NCBI GenBank assembly: GCA_913048385.1
Contig: CAJWVZ010000003.1
Coordinates: 1-64,000 of the forward strand
Reading direction: 5' to 3'
Source of the DNA: an uncultured Gammaproteobacteria bacterium
GTDB taxonomy: Bacteria > Pseudomonadota > Gammaproteobacteria > Pseudomonadales > Pseudohongiellaceae
Length of the DNA: 64,000 nucleotides
Shown: one piece after another, positions 46,607-55,864 of the stretch
Layout: each line of letters begins with the position of its first letter
Position numbering within the stretch: the stretch's first letter is position 1
Position numbers and translations under genes: made by a program
Notes under the pieces: generated by a model
What the model saw: the letters and a program-made list of their open reading frames with translations, nothing else
What the model was told of the DNA's origin: nothing
Databases searched by the model: none

Positions 46607-47686
46607 ATGACGGACACGGAGAACAACAACAAAAAAACTAATCGGAGCCGGCGTGCTTTTTTGAATTCGATTGCCACACTGACAGCGGGGAGCGGTATTG
46701 GCCTGCCGGCTGCATTGGCGGTTCAGAAGTCCCCGCCCATGCAGGTTGATGCCATTAATCACATGACGCTTGCGGTGTCTGACCCTGCGGCATCAGTTAC
46801 CTGGTATCAGAGATTATTTGGGCTTCCTATCGTTGCGCGCCAGGGTCCCACAGTAGTTCTGCGAGTGGGCGCCGGACCACAGTTTATTGCCATTGGTGGT
46901 GATGCCAGTGATAACCCAAGAATTACTCACTATTGCTTGGGGGTGAAAAATTTTAACTACGACAACGCTTTGCGAATCCTAGCGGAAAATGGCATTAATG
47001 AAGCAAACACTCCCGCTGCAATGCATTCGAGACTGAGAGTTCGCGGCCAGCAATTGGGGGGCGCAATCAATGGTACGCCCGAACTCTATTTTGGTGACCC
47101 AGACGGTATTGTCGTGCAATTGCAGGACGCAAGTTACTGCGGAGGCGCTGGTTCTAAGGGTGAAACTTGCTCGTCGATTGAGGAATCTGATGTAACGAAG
47201 GGTCTTTTATCAATCCAAGAGTTCAATCACTTTACCTTGTTTGTCTCAGATCAGGTGCGTTCTATCCAGCTTTATCAGAGCCTTTTCAATTTGCCCATTG
47301 ACACCTATCAGGGTGCCTTGCCAGTGTTAAGGGTTGGCAGCGGGAAACAATTCTTAGCCTTGTCCAACCAGCCCACCCGAGAAAGTCAGATACATCACGC
47401 CTCGCTTGCTGTCGAAGACTTTGATGTTGATCGAATATTTTCTGTACTTGAAAACTATGGTTTAACCATTCTGGGAGAAGCAAGCGGTGCTAATGAGCCG
47501 TTGCAGGCTTACGTCACAATGCGCGGTCCCAACAGAGGTGGAGCAATCGGGGGCACCCCCGAATTATATTTTACGGATCCGGATGGAATTCTTTTGCAGC
47601 TGCAGGACCTGTCTTACTGCGGAGGAAATGGGGTTTTAGGAAATGAGTGTGGGACTGCGGAAGCCCCCACTGGGAGAAATAGATAA
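46607..47686 (+). CDS. Tat-exported tandem VOC (glyoxalase/extradiol-dioxygenase fold) protein
   Basis: 359 residues. The N-terminus NRSRRAFLNSIATLTAGSG has a twin-arginine signal (R15-R16), unusual for VOC proteins. Two homologous halves follow (about 48-180 and 205-340): each has INHMTLAVSD or FNHFTLFVSD (His52, His208), a THY/HHA strand (His108, His264) and G-T-P-E-L-Y-F-x-D-P-D-G (Glu159, Glu319). These are the metal-binding positions of type I extradiol dioxygenases and glyoxalases. I infer a folded metalloenzyme exported to the periplasm, perhaps a ring-cleaving dioxygenase. The gene follows the heme/propeller gene by 45 bases and precedes the DUF1592 gene by 25. Confidence 0.78.
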   Translation: MTDTENNNKKTNRSRRAFLNSIATLTAGSGIGLPAALAVQKSPPMQVDAINHMTLAVSDPAASVTWYQRLFGLPIVARQGPTVVLRVGAGPQFIAIGGDASDNPRITHYCLGVKNFNYDNALRILAENGINEANTPAAMHSRLRVRGQQLGGAINGTPELYFGDPDGIVVQLQDASYCGGAGSKGETCSSIEESDVTKGLLSIQEFNHFTLFVSDQVRSIQLYQSLFNLPIDTYQGALPVLRVGSGKQFLALSNQPTRESQIHHASLAVEDFDVDRIFSVLENYGLTILGEASGANEPLQAYVTMRGPNRGGAIGGTPELYFTDPDGILLQLQDLSYCGGNGVLGNECGTAEAPTGRNR

Positions 47687-47711
47687 TTTCAATAATGAAT
47701 AGGAGCACTAA

Positions 47712-50168
47712 ATGAGAAGAGCTTTACTACTGCAACTCTGTTCGACATTTCCGTGTCTTGTGCTTGCGGCAGACTTGGCGGGTCAAAACATTCCGGAACA
47801 CAACCGTGCATTGCTCGATCAATACTGCGTTATTTGTCATAACCAAGCAGTAGTCAACTCGGTAGCAACGATCAACGAAGGTCTTCAAACCACTCAATTG
47901 CGTAACCTCGGTCTGACTTTGGATACTGAGGACGTGTCAGATTTGGCGGCAAACCCAGAGGTTTGGGAGAAGGTTATCAAAAAGCTTCGAGTTGGTGTGA
48001 TGCCTCCGCCAAACTATCCTCGACCAGATAAAGTTCAATATGATGGTTTTCGCGCGTGGCTAGAGGATGAGCTTGACCGTATCGCGTCTAGTAACGTTGA
48101 CCCTGGGCGCACTCAAGCTTTTCATCGACTTAACCAAGCTGAATACAGAAACTCTATTCGTGATCTGCTTGGTCTCGACTTAAACGTCTCAGATTTAATT
48201 CCGTCCGACTCTCCAGATCGTTATGGTTTTGATAATAATGCCGAAGTGCTGGCCCTTTCTCCGCTAAGCATAGAGCGCTATGTAAACGCTGCACACAAGG
48301 TCGCAGAAGTCGCCGTTGGCGCATCACCGAGTGGTTCTTCGATAAAGACTTACAAAATCCCGCTGAACCTTATTCAAGAGGGTCGGTTGAGCGAAGATTT
48401 ACCCTTCGGGTCGCGCGGTGGAGCTGCAATAGAGCATCTATTTCCTGTCGATGGTGAATACCGCATTACCGTAAAACTTCAGACCAATTATGTTGATTTT
48501 GTCCGAGGCTACGACCAGGCTCATGAGATGGAGTTTAGTCTTGATGGTGAGTATGTTCGGACATTCTCATTCGGTGGCGATGCTCCGGGGACCCCTGCTC
48601 CGTTTAGTTATGCAGGGAACATCCGCGGTAGTGACGACTGGGAAGAATTTATGATGGCCTTTGCTGACAATGGGTTCGAATTGGTGCTGCCGGTGCAGGC
48701 GGGGCCACGAGTTGTCGGGGCTACGTTTCCTCGGGAAGCTTGGGAAGCTGAAGGTGTTCAGCAACCAAGACTTTTCGGATACCAGTTGGCTGTAACAGAG
48801 TTGCCAGACTCTAATCCCAGCGTTGGCAGCATCCAAATTGAAGGTCCATTATCAGTAACGGGCTCTGGCGATACTCCTAGCCGAAAAAAAATCTTCAGCT
48901 GTCGTCCAAAGACGGCGGATCAAGAGACTTCGTGTGCGCGTCAAATATTGAGTTCCCTGGCGCGGCGAGCTTACCGTCGGTCGGTAGCTGAGAGCGACCT
49001 CGAGGATTTGATGAGTTTCTACAGCCAAGGCTACGTTGAAGGTGGGTTTGACACTGGTATTCAGTTCGCCTTGGAGCGGCTGTTAGTCTCTCCAGATTTT
49101 TTGTTTCGCATCGAGCAAGACCCGATCGATGCAAAATCAAGGTCGCCTTATTTTATTAGCGAGACAGAGCTCGCAACGCGCCTCTCTTTTTTCCTTTGGA
49201 GTAGTTTGCCCGATGAGGAATTGTTGGATTTAGCAGAGCGCGGAGCCTTAAGGAGCCCAGGGGTTCTTGAGGCCCAAGTAAACAGAATGATGCTTGACTC
49301 TCGTTTCTCAGGCTTTATTGAGAACTTTGTCGGTCAGTGGTTGTATCTTCGTAACATCGAGGATATCTATCCTGATCCCGCTAGTTTTCCTGAGTTTGAT
49401 GAAAATCTGCGTTCAGCGTTTCAGGAAGAAACAAAGTTATTTCTTAATGATCAAATTCGATCCGATCGCAGTGTAAAAGAATTGTTGAGTGCGGACTACT
49501 CATATGTCAATCAGCGTCTTGCCGAGCATTATGGGATTCAAGGAATCTATGGCAATCGGTTTAGAAAGGTAGCGCTGCAGGGAGCTGAGCGAGGAGGTCT
49601 TCTTGGTCACGGTAGTCTGATGATGGTGACCTCTTATCCCAATCGCACTTCTCCAGTGTTACGCGGCAAGTTTATCCTTGAAAACTTTCTGGGAGGTCCC
49701 CCGCCCGAGCCGCCGCCAAACGTCCCCGCACTCGAAACAAGCAGCGACGGCAAAAAACTTACGATGCGTGAGGCCATGGCCATGCATAGGGAAAACCCCG
49801 CATGTCGGGTCTGTCATGCGGCTATGGATCCAATTGGTTTTTCGCTTGAGAATTATGATGCCCTAGGTAAATGGCGCACGCAATTTGCCGGCCAGGCTAT
49901 TGATGCTTCCGGATTATTGCCCGATGGGAATACTTTTGATGGGCCACAGGGTTTGCGTAGCTTAATGCTCTCCCGCCCAGATGATTTTGTGGGAACTATT
50001 ACAGAAAAGTTAATGCGGTTTGCCCTTGGTCGTAGTCTTGAATATTTTGATATGCCTGAGATACGCGCCATTGTCCGAGCAGCCAAGAAAGAGGATTATC
50101 GATGGTCTCAAGTAATTCTCGGGGTGGTCCGGAGTACGCCGTTTCAAATGAGGAGAACTGAACTATGA
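47712..50168 (+). CDS. Exported DUF1587/1592/1588/1585 planctomycete-type cytochrome c protein
   Basis: 818 residues. A signal peptide (about 1-19) is followed by a heme c motif CVICH at 39-43. The planctomycete-type domains come in order: DUF1587 (HRLNQAEYRNSIRDLLGLD, about 137), DUF1595 (LARRAYRRSVAESDL, about 418), DUF1592 (FISETELATRLSFFLWSSLP, about 480), DUF1588 (GHGSLMMVTSYPNRTSPV, then a second heme motif CRVCH at 698-702) and DUF1585 (EKLMRFALGRSLEYFD near the end). Such proteins are periplasmic dihemes of unproved function, almost always paired with DUF1552 proteins as here. The stop overlaps the next start by four bases (ATGA). Confidence 0.9.
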   Translation: MRRALLLQLCSTFPCLVLAADLAGQNIPEHNRALLDQYCVICHNQAVVNSVATINEGLQTTQLRNLGLTLDTEDVSDLAANPEVWEKVIKKLRVGVMPPPNYPRPDKVQYDGFRAWLEDELDRIASSNVDPGRTQAFHRLNQAEYRNSIRDLLGLDLNVSDLIPSDSPDRYGFDNNAEVLALSPLSIERYVNAAHKVAEVAVGASPSGSSIKTYKIPLNLIQEGRLSEDLPFGSRGGAAIEHLFPVDGEYRITVKLQTNYVDFVRGYDQAHEMEFSLDGEYVRTFSFGGDAPGTPAPFSYAGNIRGSDDWEEFMMAFADNGFELVLPVQAGPRVVGATFPREAWEAEGVQQPRLFGYQLAVTELPDSNPSVGSIQIEGPLSVTGSGDTPSRKKIFSCRPKTADQETSCARQILSSLARRAYRRSVAESDLEDLMSFYSQGYVEGGFDTGIQFALERLLVSPDFLFRIEQDPIDAKSRSPYFISETELATRLSFFLWSSLPDEELLDLAERGALRSPGVLEAQVNRMMLDSRFSGFIENFVGQWLYLRNIEDIYPDPASFPEFDENLRSAFQEETKLFLNDQIRSDRSVKELLSADYSYVNQRLAEHYGIQGIYGNRFRKVALQGAERGGLLGHGSLMMVTSYPNRTSPVLRGKFILENFLGGPPPEPPPNVPALETSSDGKKLTMREAMAMHRENPACRVCHAAMDPIGFSLENYDALGKWRTQFAGQAIDASGLLPDGNTFDGPQGLRSLMLSRPDDFVGTITEKLMRFALGRSLEYFDMPEIRAIVRAAKKEDYRWSQVILGVVRSTPFQMRRTEL

Positions 50169-51499
50169 TTATTTTTAAAAAGACGCTCCCGAGGCGTACG
50201 CTTTTGCGTGGCATAGGAGCAAGTTTAGCGTTACCGCTTCTCGACAGCATGGTTCCAGCGCTGTCATCTGCTTCGGCTAAAACTGCACAACCTGCTAAAA
50301 GAATGGGTGTTGTTTACGTACCTAACGGAATGGCTATGAAGTCATGGACCCCCGCTACGGAAGGTTCGGGTTTCGAGATTACGCGTATTTTGAGACCGAT
50401 GGCGGCTTATCAGGATCGGATGCTGGTATTAACAGGACTTAATGGCTCTAGCAGCAATGCCGGAGTGCATGCGAGTGCATCCACTCGGTTTTTGACTGGG
50501 ACTATTCCAGCTCGCAGTGAGTCGGATTTGCAGGCGGCCGTGTCGGTTGATCAGCTCGTAGCTCGAGAACTGGGTAAGCAAACGCAGTTGGGATCTTTAG
50601 AGCTGGCTCTTGATCAAAGTGATGTGTTCGGTTCTTGTGACATTGGTTTTAGTTGTCAATATACTAGCACCATTGCGTGGAGAGACGCTCATACACCGCT
50701 GCCCATGGAGACGAATCCGCGTGTTGTTTTTGAACGATTGTTTGGAGACACCGGCACTACCGATCCCGCGGTCCGTCTAAAAAGAATTCGCAAAGATCAA
50801 AGTCTTCTAGATTCGGTGTCAGATCGTGTCTCTGAGTTAAATCGTAAGGTTGATGCGGGTGATCGCGCTAAACTAGATCAATATTTGGATGCAGTCCGAG
50901 ATGTCGAGAGACGAATTCAACTGGCTGAGGCGCAAAGTGATCGTGAGTTACCGTTGTTAGAACAACCGGCTGGTGTTCCGCAGACTTATGAAGAACATGC
51001 CAAGCTTATGTTTGATATGCAGGTCCTCGCTTACCAAACTGATCTTACTCGAGTTATAACTTTTATGATGGGCCGAGAGCTGAGCGGTCGCACCTATGCA
51101 GAGATAGGGGTGCCTGACTCTCACCATCCGACTTCTCATCATCGGGATGATCCAACACTGTATGAGAAGGTCACTAAGATTAACGAATTTCATACGAGCT
51201 TGTTTGCTTATTATCTTGATAAGCTTGACGCTACTCCGGATGGCAATGGGTCTTTGCTTGATAATCTTTTAATGCTTTATGGCGCAGGCATGTCGGACAG
51301 TAACCGGCACGACAACACCGGGCTGCCTCTGGTGCTTCTTGGAGGGGGTTCTGGATCGGTTAAGGGAGGGCGGCATCTTCGGTATAAAGAGGGCACGCCA
51401 ATTAGTAATCTCCATTTGACTATGCTCGATAAGATGGGTCTTCCGCTTGAAAATTTGGTCAATAGCACAGGTCCGCTTAACCTGTTAGGTGAGGTCTAG
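50165..51499 (+). CDS. DUF1552-family exported protein
   Basis: 444 residues. The N-terminus RRTLLRGIGASLALPLLDSM is a twin-arginine-like signal. The mature protein has the DUF1552 features: VYVPNGMAMKSWTP, LTGLNGSSSNAGVHASASTRFLTG, and GVPDSHHPTSHHRDDPTL with its His cluster, then LLMLYGAGMSDSNRHDN near the end. The family belongs to the alkaline-phosphatase/sulfatase-like DUF1501 group by fold, but its reaction is unknown. It is translationally coupled to the DUF1592 cytochrome, and the two probably form one periplasmic complex. Confidence 0.88.
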   Translation: MIIFKKTLPRRTLLRGIGASLALPLLDSMVPALSSASAKTAQPAKRMGVVYVPNGMAMKSWTPATEGSGFEITRILRPMAAYQDRMLVLTGLNGSSSNAGVHASASTRFLTGTIPARSESDLQAAVSVDQLVARELGKQTQLGSLELALDQSDVFGSCDIGFSCQYTSTIAWRDAHTPLPMETNPRVVFERLFGDTGTTDPAVRLKRIRKDQSLLDSVSDRVSELNRKVDAGDRAKLDQYLDAVRDVERRIQLAEAQSDRELPLLEQPAGVPQTYEEHAKLMFDMQVLAYQTDLTRVITFMMGRELSGRTYAEIGVPDSHHPTSHHRDDPTLYEKVTKINEFHTSLFAYYLDKLDATPDGNGSLLDNLLMLYGAGMSDSNRHDNTGLPLVLLGGGSGSVKGGRHLRYKEGTPISNLHLTMLDKMGLPLENLVNSTGPLNLLGEV

Positions 51500-51500
51500 A

Positions 51501-53117
51501 ATGTGGCTTGCCTTCAGAGCGTTTATCGATTGGAAAATTTTTAATTTCTTTTGGATGCTACTATTTCCTGTCGTTTTAACTTTTGTTGCTTCACCAGATG
51601 ATGTTGCAGCTGAGCCTCAGACTATTGCACTTATCGAGACGGTGAGGGGAAAAGACGCAGAAGCCACTAGGCGGCTCCTGGACTCGGGCATTGACCCTGA
51701 CGCGCGTCAGGCCGACGGTGCGACTGCCTTGCATTGGGCGGTCTATCAGGAGGATGTCGATATCGTAGAGGCGCTTGTTCAGGTCAACGCTGACGTCAAC
51801 ATCGTAAATCGATTGGGTGCCTCTCCCCTTTACCTCGCGGCGAAGACAGGAAATACCGAGTTAATCGGGATTCTATTAAGCGCCGATGCTGATCCTAACG
51901 TCAAATTGCCAAGTGGCGAAACGCCTCTGATGTCGGCAGCAAGTTCTGGAAGTGTCGATGGTGTGAGCAATTTGATCGCCGCTGGTGCCGATGTTAATGC
52001 CCGAGAAAATTCTCGAGAGCAAACTGCGCTGATGTGGGCTGCTGCGCAGAATCACGTTGATGTTGTGAAAGTGTTGATCAAAGCAGGTGCTAACTTAGAG
52101 GCAAAGTCGAAAGTACGGTCCCGGCTTATGTATTCTGAGAGTTCTAATGGAGCCGCATTTGATCGAGGTGTCATGGAGGAACTCGGCGGTTATTCTGCAT
52201 TACTCTTTGCCGCGGCCCGAGGTAATGTCGAAATTGGGAAGTTGTTAATAGGTTCAGGTGTGGACCTAGATGGTGTTGCTGGTAATGGAGCGAGCGCGCT
52301 AGTCGTGGCCACTCATAGTGGCCACTCAGATTTCGCACTTTCCCTGCTCGAGGCCGGTGCTGATCCGAATGCCATTGGAGCCGGCTACAATGCTTTTCAC
52401 GCAGCCGTTTTACGCGGTGATGTGGAAACGGTTGAAGCACTCCTTGAGAGGGGAGGTGATCCAAACGCTAGGCTCAAGCGCGCCACTCCAGTGCAGAGAG
52501 GGAGCGAAGATTGGGCCCTAAAGAGCCCGCTAATAAGCGCCACGCCGTACTGGCTTGCTGCATTCTATCGGGAAGCAGAAATTATGAACGTCCTTCAGAG
52601 AGGGGGAGCAGACACTCAGCTCATTACAGGCGAAACCTATAGGGAGAAAGGTAGGACTCGAGCAGATCGCTTGAACCCGCCCACGCCACAGTCAGTGGGC
52701 GGGTATGTCAATGCGGTTCAGGCAGCGGTTCTTGGTGACAGCACGCGGAGTCGCTTTTACACTCAGGAGAACCCGGATCCTATCGGTGAAGAATACTTAG
52801 CTCTCCAATCAGTCATTGTGGCGGCGAATCATGGCGTCAACCTCAATCATTCCGACTTTAACCAGTCAACAGCCCTGCACTATGCGGCGGCGCGAAATTT
52901 ACCCACTATAGTGCGAGAATTAGTTGAGCGGGGGGCGAACATTAATGTGGTAAACAATAAAGGCCAAACACCCTTAGATTTGGCTTTGGCGGTTGAGAGT
53001 AGTGACGATTTTTTTAATTTTGATGCGAGGCCAAAACCGGGGCCGAAGCCGAGTGAAGTGCTGTTAGAGTTCGGGGCGTTTCTTTCTGATGCTAGGTCGT
53101 CCGTTGGGGTGCCTTGA
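51501..53117 (+). CDS. Exported ankyrin-repeat protein
   Basis: 538 residues from the ATG at 51501, two bases after the DUF1552 stop and behind AGGTGAGG; a GTG at 51489 is an alternative. A hydrophobic export segment (about 12-35) is followed by at least seven ankyrin repeats, for example DGATALHWAVYQEDVDIVEALVQ, LGASPLYLAAKTGNTELIGIL and QSTALHYAAARNLPTIVRELV. It has no enzymatic motif. Being placed with DUF1592/DUF1552, it probably acts as a periplasmic binding scaffold or assembly partner. It is the last gene of the AraC-headed run. The 270-base gap that follows holds no operator copy. Confidence 0.85.
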   Translation: MWLAFRAFIDWKIFNFFWMLLFPVVLTFVASPDDVAAEPQTIALIETVRGKDAEATRRLLDSGIDPDARQADGATALHWAVYQEDVDIVEALVQVNADVNIVNRLGASPLYLAAKTGNTELIGILLSADADPNVKLPSGETPLMSAASSGSVDGVSNLIAAGADVNARENSREQTALMWAAAQNHVDVVKVLIKAGANLEAKSKVRSRLMYSESSNGAAFDRGVMEELGGYSALLFAAARGNVEIGKLLIGSGVDLDGVAGNGASALVVATHSGHSDFALSLLEAGADPNAIGAGYNAFHAAVLRGDVETVEALLERGGDPNARLKRATPVQRGSEDWALKSPLISATPYWLAAFYREAEIMNVLQRGGADTQLITGETYREKGRTRADRLNPPTPQSVGGYVNAVQAAVLGDSTRSRFYTQENPDPIGEEYLALQSVIVAANHGVNLNHSDFNQSTALHYAAARNLPTIVRELVERGANINVVNNKGQTPLDLALAVESSDDFFNFDARPKPGPKPSEVLLEFGAFLSDARSSVGVP

Positions 53118-53387
53118 GAGACAGTCCGCCTCGATCTTGTTGCTATATGAGCACGATTCCTTATTGTTATTCGCTCTGTAACGCTTGACTCTATGGGCCA
53201 GAGTTTTGTTATGAGGTTTCCGCACTAAATTCCGTTCCCGATAAGTCCTTCGGATGGAGGTTGGAAATTTTTGGTCAGTGCTGGGTTGAATTTGACCTTG
53301 GTGTAATCAGTTTCAGTTTACAAGAGCTGACTCTTGGAGGGGTTACGAATTTACAATACGAAATAGGTATCTGCGAGGATAAAAAAA

Positions 53388-55424
53388 GTGGAAGTTAGTT
53401 CAATAAGAGGTGGAGCTAAAGGAATGATTGGGATGCAAAGACTTGGTGGTGCAGGATTTTTTAGAACGTTCAGTTTTTTTTTCGTGTGCATATTTTTTGT
53501 GCTATTTTTTTCTTATCCATTAATTGTTTTTGCACAAAGTGGGAGTAACGACGGTGAGTGGCCTAGCTATGCTGCCGATACGGGCTCAACTAAGTATACG
53601 GCTCTCGATCAAATCAATGCTGACAATTTTGCTGATCTTGAAATTGCGTGGCGTTGGTCCTCAGTCGATGCCGATCTGGACTTCGAGGGATTGCTGGACT
53701 CCGATGCGGACATAAATTTTGGTCGATTACAGGCGACCCCACTAATGATCGATGGTGTGATCTATATGCTCACTGCTTTGAATCAAGTCGCCGCATTGGA
53801 CGCTGTCAGTGGGGAAATGTTATGGGTTCACGACCCAAAAGTGTATCTGTCTGGGACCCCAATAAGCCCCTTAGGTTTTCATCATAGGGGTGTTGCGTGG
53901 TGGAGTGACGGGGAAGAGTCTCGAATAATACTTGCAACAAACGATGGGTATATTATCTCCTTGGTGGCTGAAACCGGTGAAGTCGACACTGCTTTTGGGG
54001 GAGGTCGTGTCGATATGACAGACGGCATTCCGAGAGCTGACAGAGATTCTCTTGATTACACTGGAGCGCAACCCGTTGGTTCGGTGTCACCTCCGATAGT
54101 GGTTGGAGAAATATTGGTAGTTCAACAAATTACCTCAAATCGACCCCATTATAAGGAAAGGCCTCCGACCTGGATTCGAGGATACAATGTGCGCACTGGA
54201 GAGTTGGTTTGGACTTTTCATACAATTCCACAACGGGGTGAGTTCGGCGTTGGCACCTGGCAAGAGGAGTCGTGGCGTTACACCGGCAACGGGGGTGTTT
54301 GGACTCAAATGAGTGCAGACCTGGAGCTCGGCTACGTCTACTTGCCTACCGAAGCTGCCACGAATGATTTTTATGGGGGTCATCGCCCTGGCGATAACCT
54401 GTTTACTCAAAGTGTTGTGGCTCTTGACGCGAGCACGGGTAAGCGGGTCTGGCATTTTCAAATGATTCATCATGGTATTTGGGATTACGATACTCCTGCA
54501 GCTCCGAACTTGATAGATATCAATGTTGATGGCAGAGAGATAAAGGCCCTTGCCCAAGTTACTAAGCAAGGTTTTACTTATGTATTTGACCGGGCGACAG
54601 GGGTTCCAGTTTGGCCAATTATTGAACGTACAGTCCCTCAGGGATTGATTCCAGGAGAGCGGACGTCGCCAACTCAGCCATTTCCCACGAAGCCGCCCCC
54701 GTTTGTTGTGCAGGGGTTAACAGAGGATGATCTCATCGATTTCACACCAGAATTGCGTGCTGAGGCATTAAAAATTCTGGACGATTATACTTATGGTCCG
54801 CTGTTTACGCCGACGAGTCTGCCAAATAATGAAGGCCATCGCGGAACCATAATGGTTCCGGGCGCGGGTGGTGGTGCAAATTGGGAAGGCGCTGGAGTAG
54901 ATCCTGAAAATAATATTTTATTTGTGCCAGGGACTAATAATGCGTTTATGCCGTTTATGGGGACGTTGCCAGATGATGAGTCAGACCTTCGATACTATCG
55001 CTTGCAGAATCGGGGTGTTTTAGGTCCGCGACGGCTGCCCCTTTTAAAGCCACCGTATTCTACAGTTACCGCTTATGACATGGATCGTGGGGAAATTTTA
55101 TGGCAGGTAGCGAATGGTGAAGGGATGGCTCAAGTCGAGAATAACCCTGCGGTAGCAGGATTAGAGCTGCCTCCGCTCGGAGGTGGTGGCAGACATCCAG
55201 TATTGGTGACATCGACACTCCTTGTGCATGCGCAAAACTCGAATAATGGCATAAAATTAATCGCACGAAATAAATTGACCGGAGACGAAATAGCGGCGAT
55301 TGACCTCCCTGGGAATCCTAACGCGGCACCGATGAGTTTCTCTGTTGATGATGTGCAATATATTGCCGTTGCCGTCAGTAATCAGCCGGCACCAGAGTTA
55401 ATTGTTTATGCGTTGCCGAAATAA
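53388..55424 (+). CDS. PQQ-dependent dehydrogenase, membrane-bound glucose-dehydrogenase-like quinoprotein
   Basis: 678 residues from GTG 53388 (GAGGA eight bases upstream); an ATG at 53424 behind GGAG is equally possible. A single hydrophobic export segment is followed by an eight-bladed PQQ propeller: WPSYAADTGSTKYTALDQI, TPLMIDGVIYMLTALNQVAALDA, WHFQMIHHGIWDYDTPAAPNLID and GGANWEGAGVDPENNILFVP are typical. It oxidises an alcohol or sugar-like group in the periplasm with PQQ as cofactor and passes electrons to the respiratory chain; the substrate is unknown. No PQQ-synthesis genes are in the window. No operator copy precedes it, in contrast to the next three transcripts. Confidence 0.85.
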   Translation: MEVSSIRGGAKGMIGMQRLGGAGFFRTFSFFFVCIFFVLFFSYPLIVFAQSGSNDGEWPSYAADTGSTKYTALDQINADNFADLEIAWRWSSVDADLDFEGLLDSDADINFGRLQATPLMIDGVIYMLTALNQVAALDAVSGEMLWVHDPKVYLSGTPISPLGFHHRGVAWWSDGEESRIILATNDGYIISLVAETGEVDTAFGGGRVDMTDGIPRADRDSLDYTGAQPVGSVSPPIVVGEILVVQQITSNRPHYKERPPTWIRGYNVRTGELVWTFHTIPQRGEFGVGTWQEESWRYTGNGGVWTQMSADLELGYVYLPTEAATNDFYGGHRPGDNLFTQSVVALDASTGKRVWHFQMIHHGIWDYDTPAAPNLIDINVDGREIKALAQVTKQGFTYVFDRATGVPVWPIIERTVPQGLIPGERTSPTQPFPTKPPPFVVQGLTEDDLIDFTPELRAEALKILDDYTYGPLFTPTSLPNNEGHRGTIMVPGAGGGANWEGAGVDPENNILFVPGTNNAFMPFMGTLPDDESDLRYYRLQNRGVLGPRRLPLLKPPYSTVTAYDMDRGEILWQVANGEGMAQVENNPAVAGLELPPLGGGGRHPVLVTSTLLVHAQNSNNGIKLIARNKLTGDEIAAIDLPGNPNAAPMSFSVDDVQYIAVAVSNQPAPELIVYALPK

Positions 55425-55595
55425 TGAATAAATAGTTTTTTTTTGCCTTTACACCATGCCAATTTAGAAGTGGGGTCTCAGTTTGAGCGCAGCTGGTACG
55501 GGTTAATTACGTAATTGCATCTTTGCAAAAGATATCGCTCCTTATATTGTTGAAATTTTAATTTTGAAATAAGACTCGGTCTGCCTTGACGAAAA

Positions 55596-55611
55596 TTATT
55601 CAATTGTATAA
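55596..55611. promoter_or_regulatory. GntR-type operator, site I, over a promoter
   Basis: TTATTCAATTGTATAA, the exact consensus. TTGACG lies 15 bases before TATAAA, so the site covers the spacer and -10 of a promoter reading toward the aldolase gene 253 bases downstream. The rest of the 440-base gap between the PQQ gene and the aldolase contains the folded element at 55679-55765. Confidence 0.85.
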
Positions 55612-55678
55612 ATTTAAGATTAAAGGAAGTCGAACCAGACATTTAATTCAAGGCACGGATGGATAAGTTATTTTTAAA

Positions 55679-55765
55679 TGAGACAGAGTCGGCCTATGCG
55701 GGCCTCGGTTGCCCGCAGCGATGGCTGTTGCCTTGTCGATGAAAGTAAAATTAGGCTCCGTCTCA
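55679..55765 (+). other. Structured leader element upstream of the aldolase gene
   Basis: The ends TGAGACAGAG and CTCCGTCTCA pair with one mismatch over an 87-base span, and inside it GCGGGC and GCCCGC form a second hairpin around seven bases. It lies between the site I promoter and the aldolase start, so it would be transcribed. No known riboswitch was recognised. Confidence 0.35.
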
Positions 55766-55864
55766 CTACACTGGCTTCGTCGCTGACACAATTTTGCTTT
55801 ACTCGCTCATTGAGGTGATCAAATTCATTGACCGTGTTTTGCTGAATTTAACTGAGGTAATACT

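Noticed and set aside
53300-53360. Operator copy before the PQQ dehydrogenase
   Set aside because: The best match agrees at only about 9 of 16 positions.
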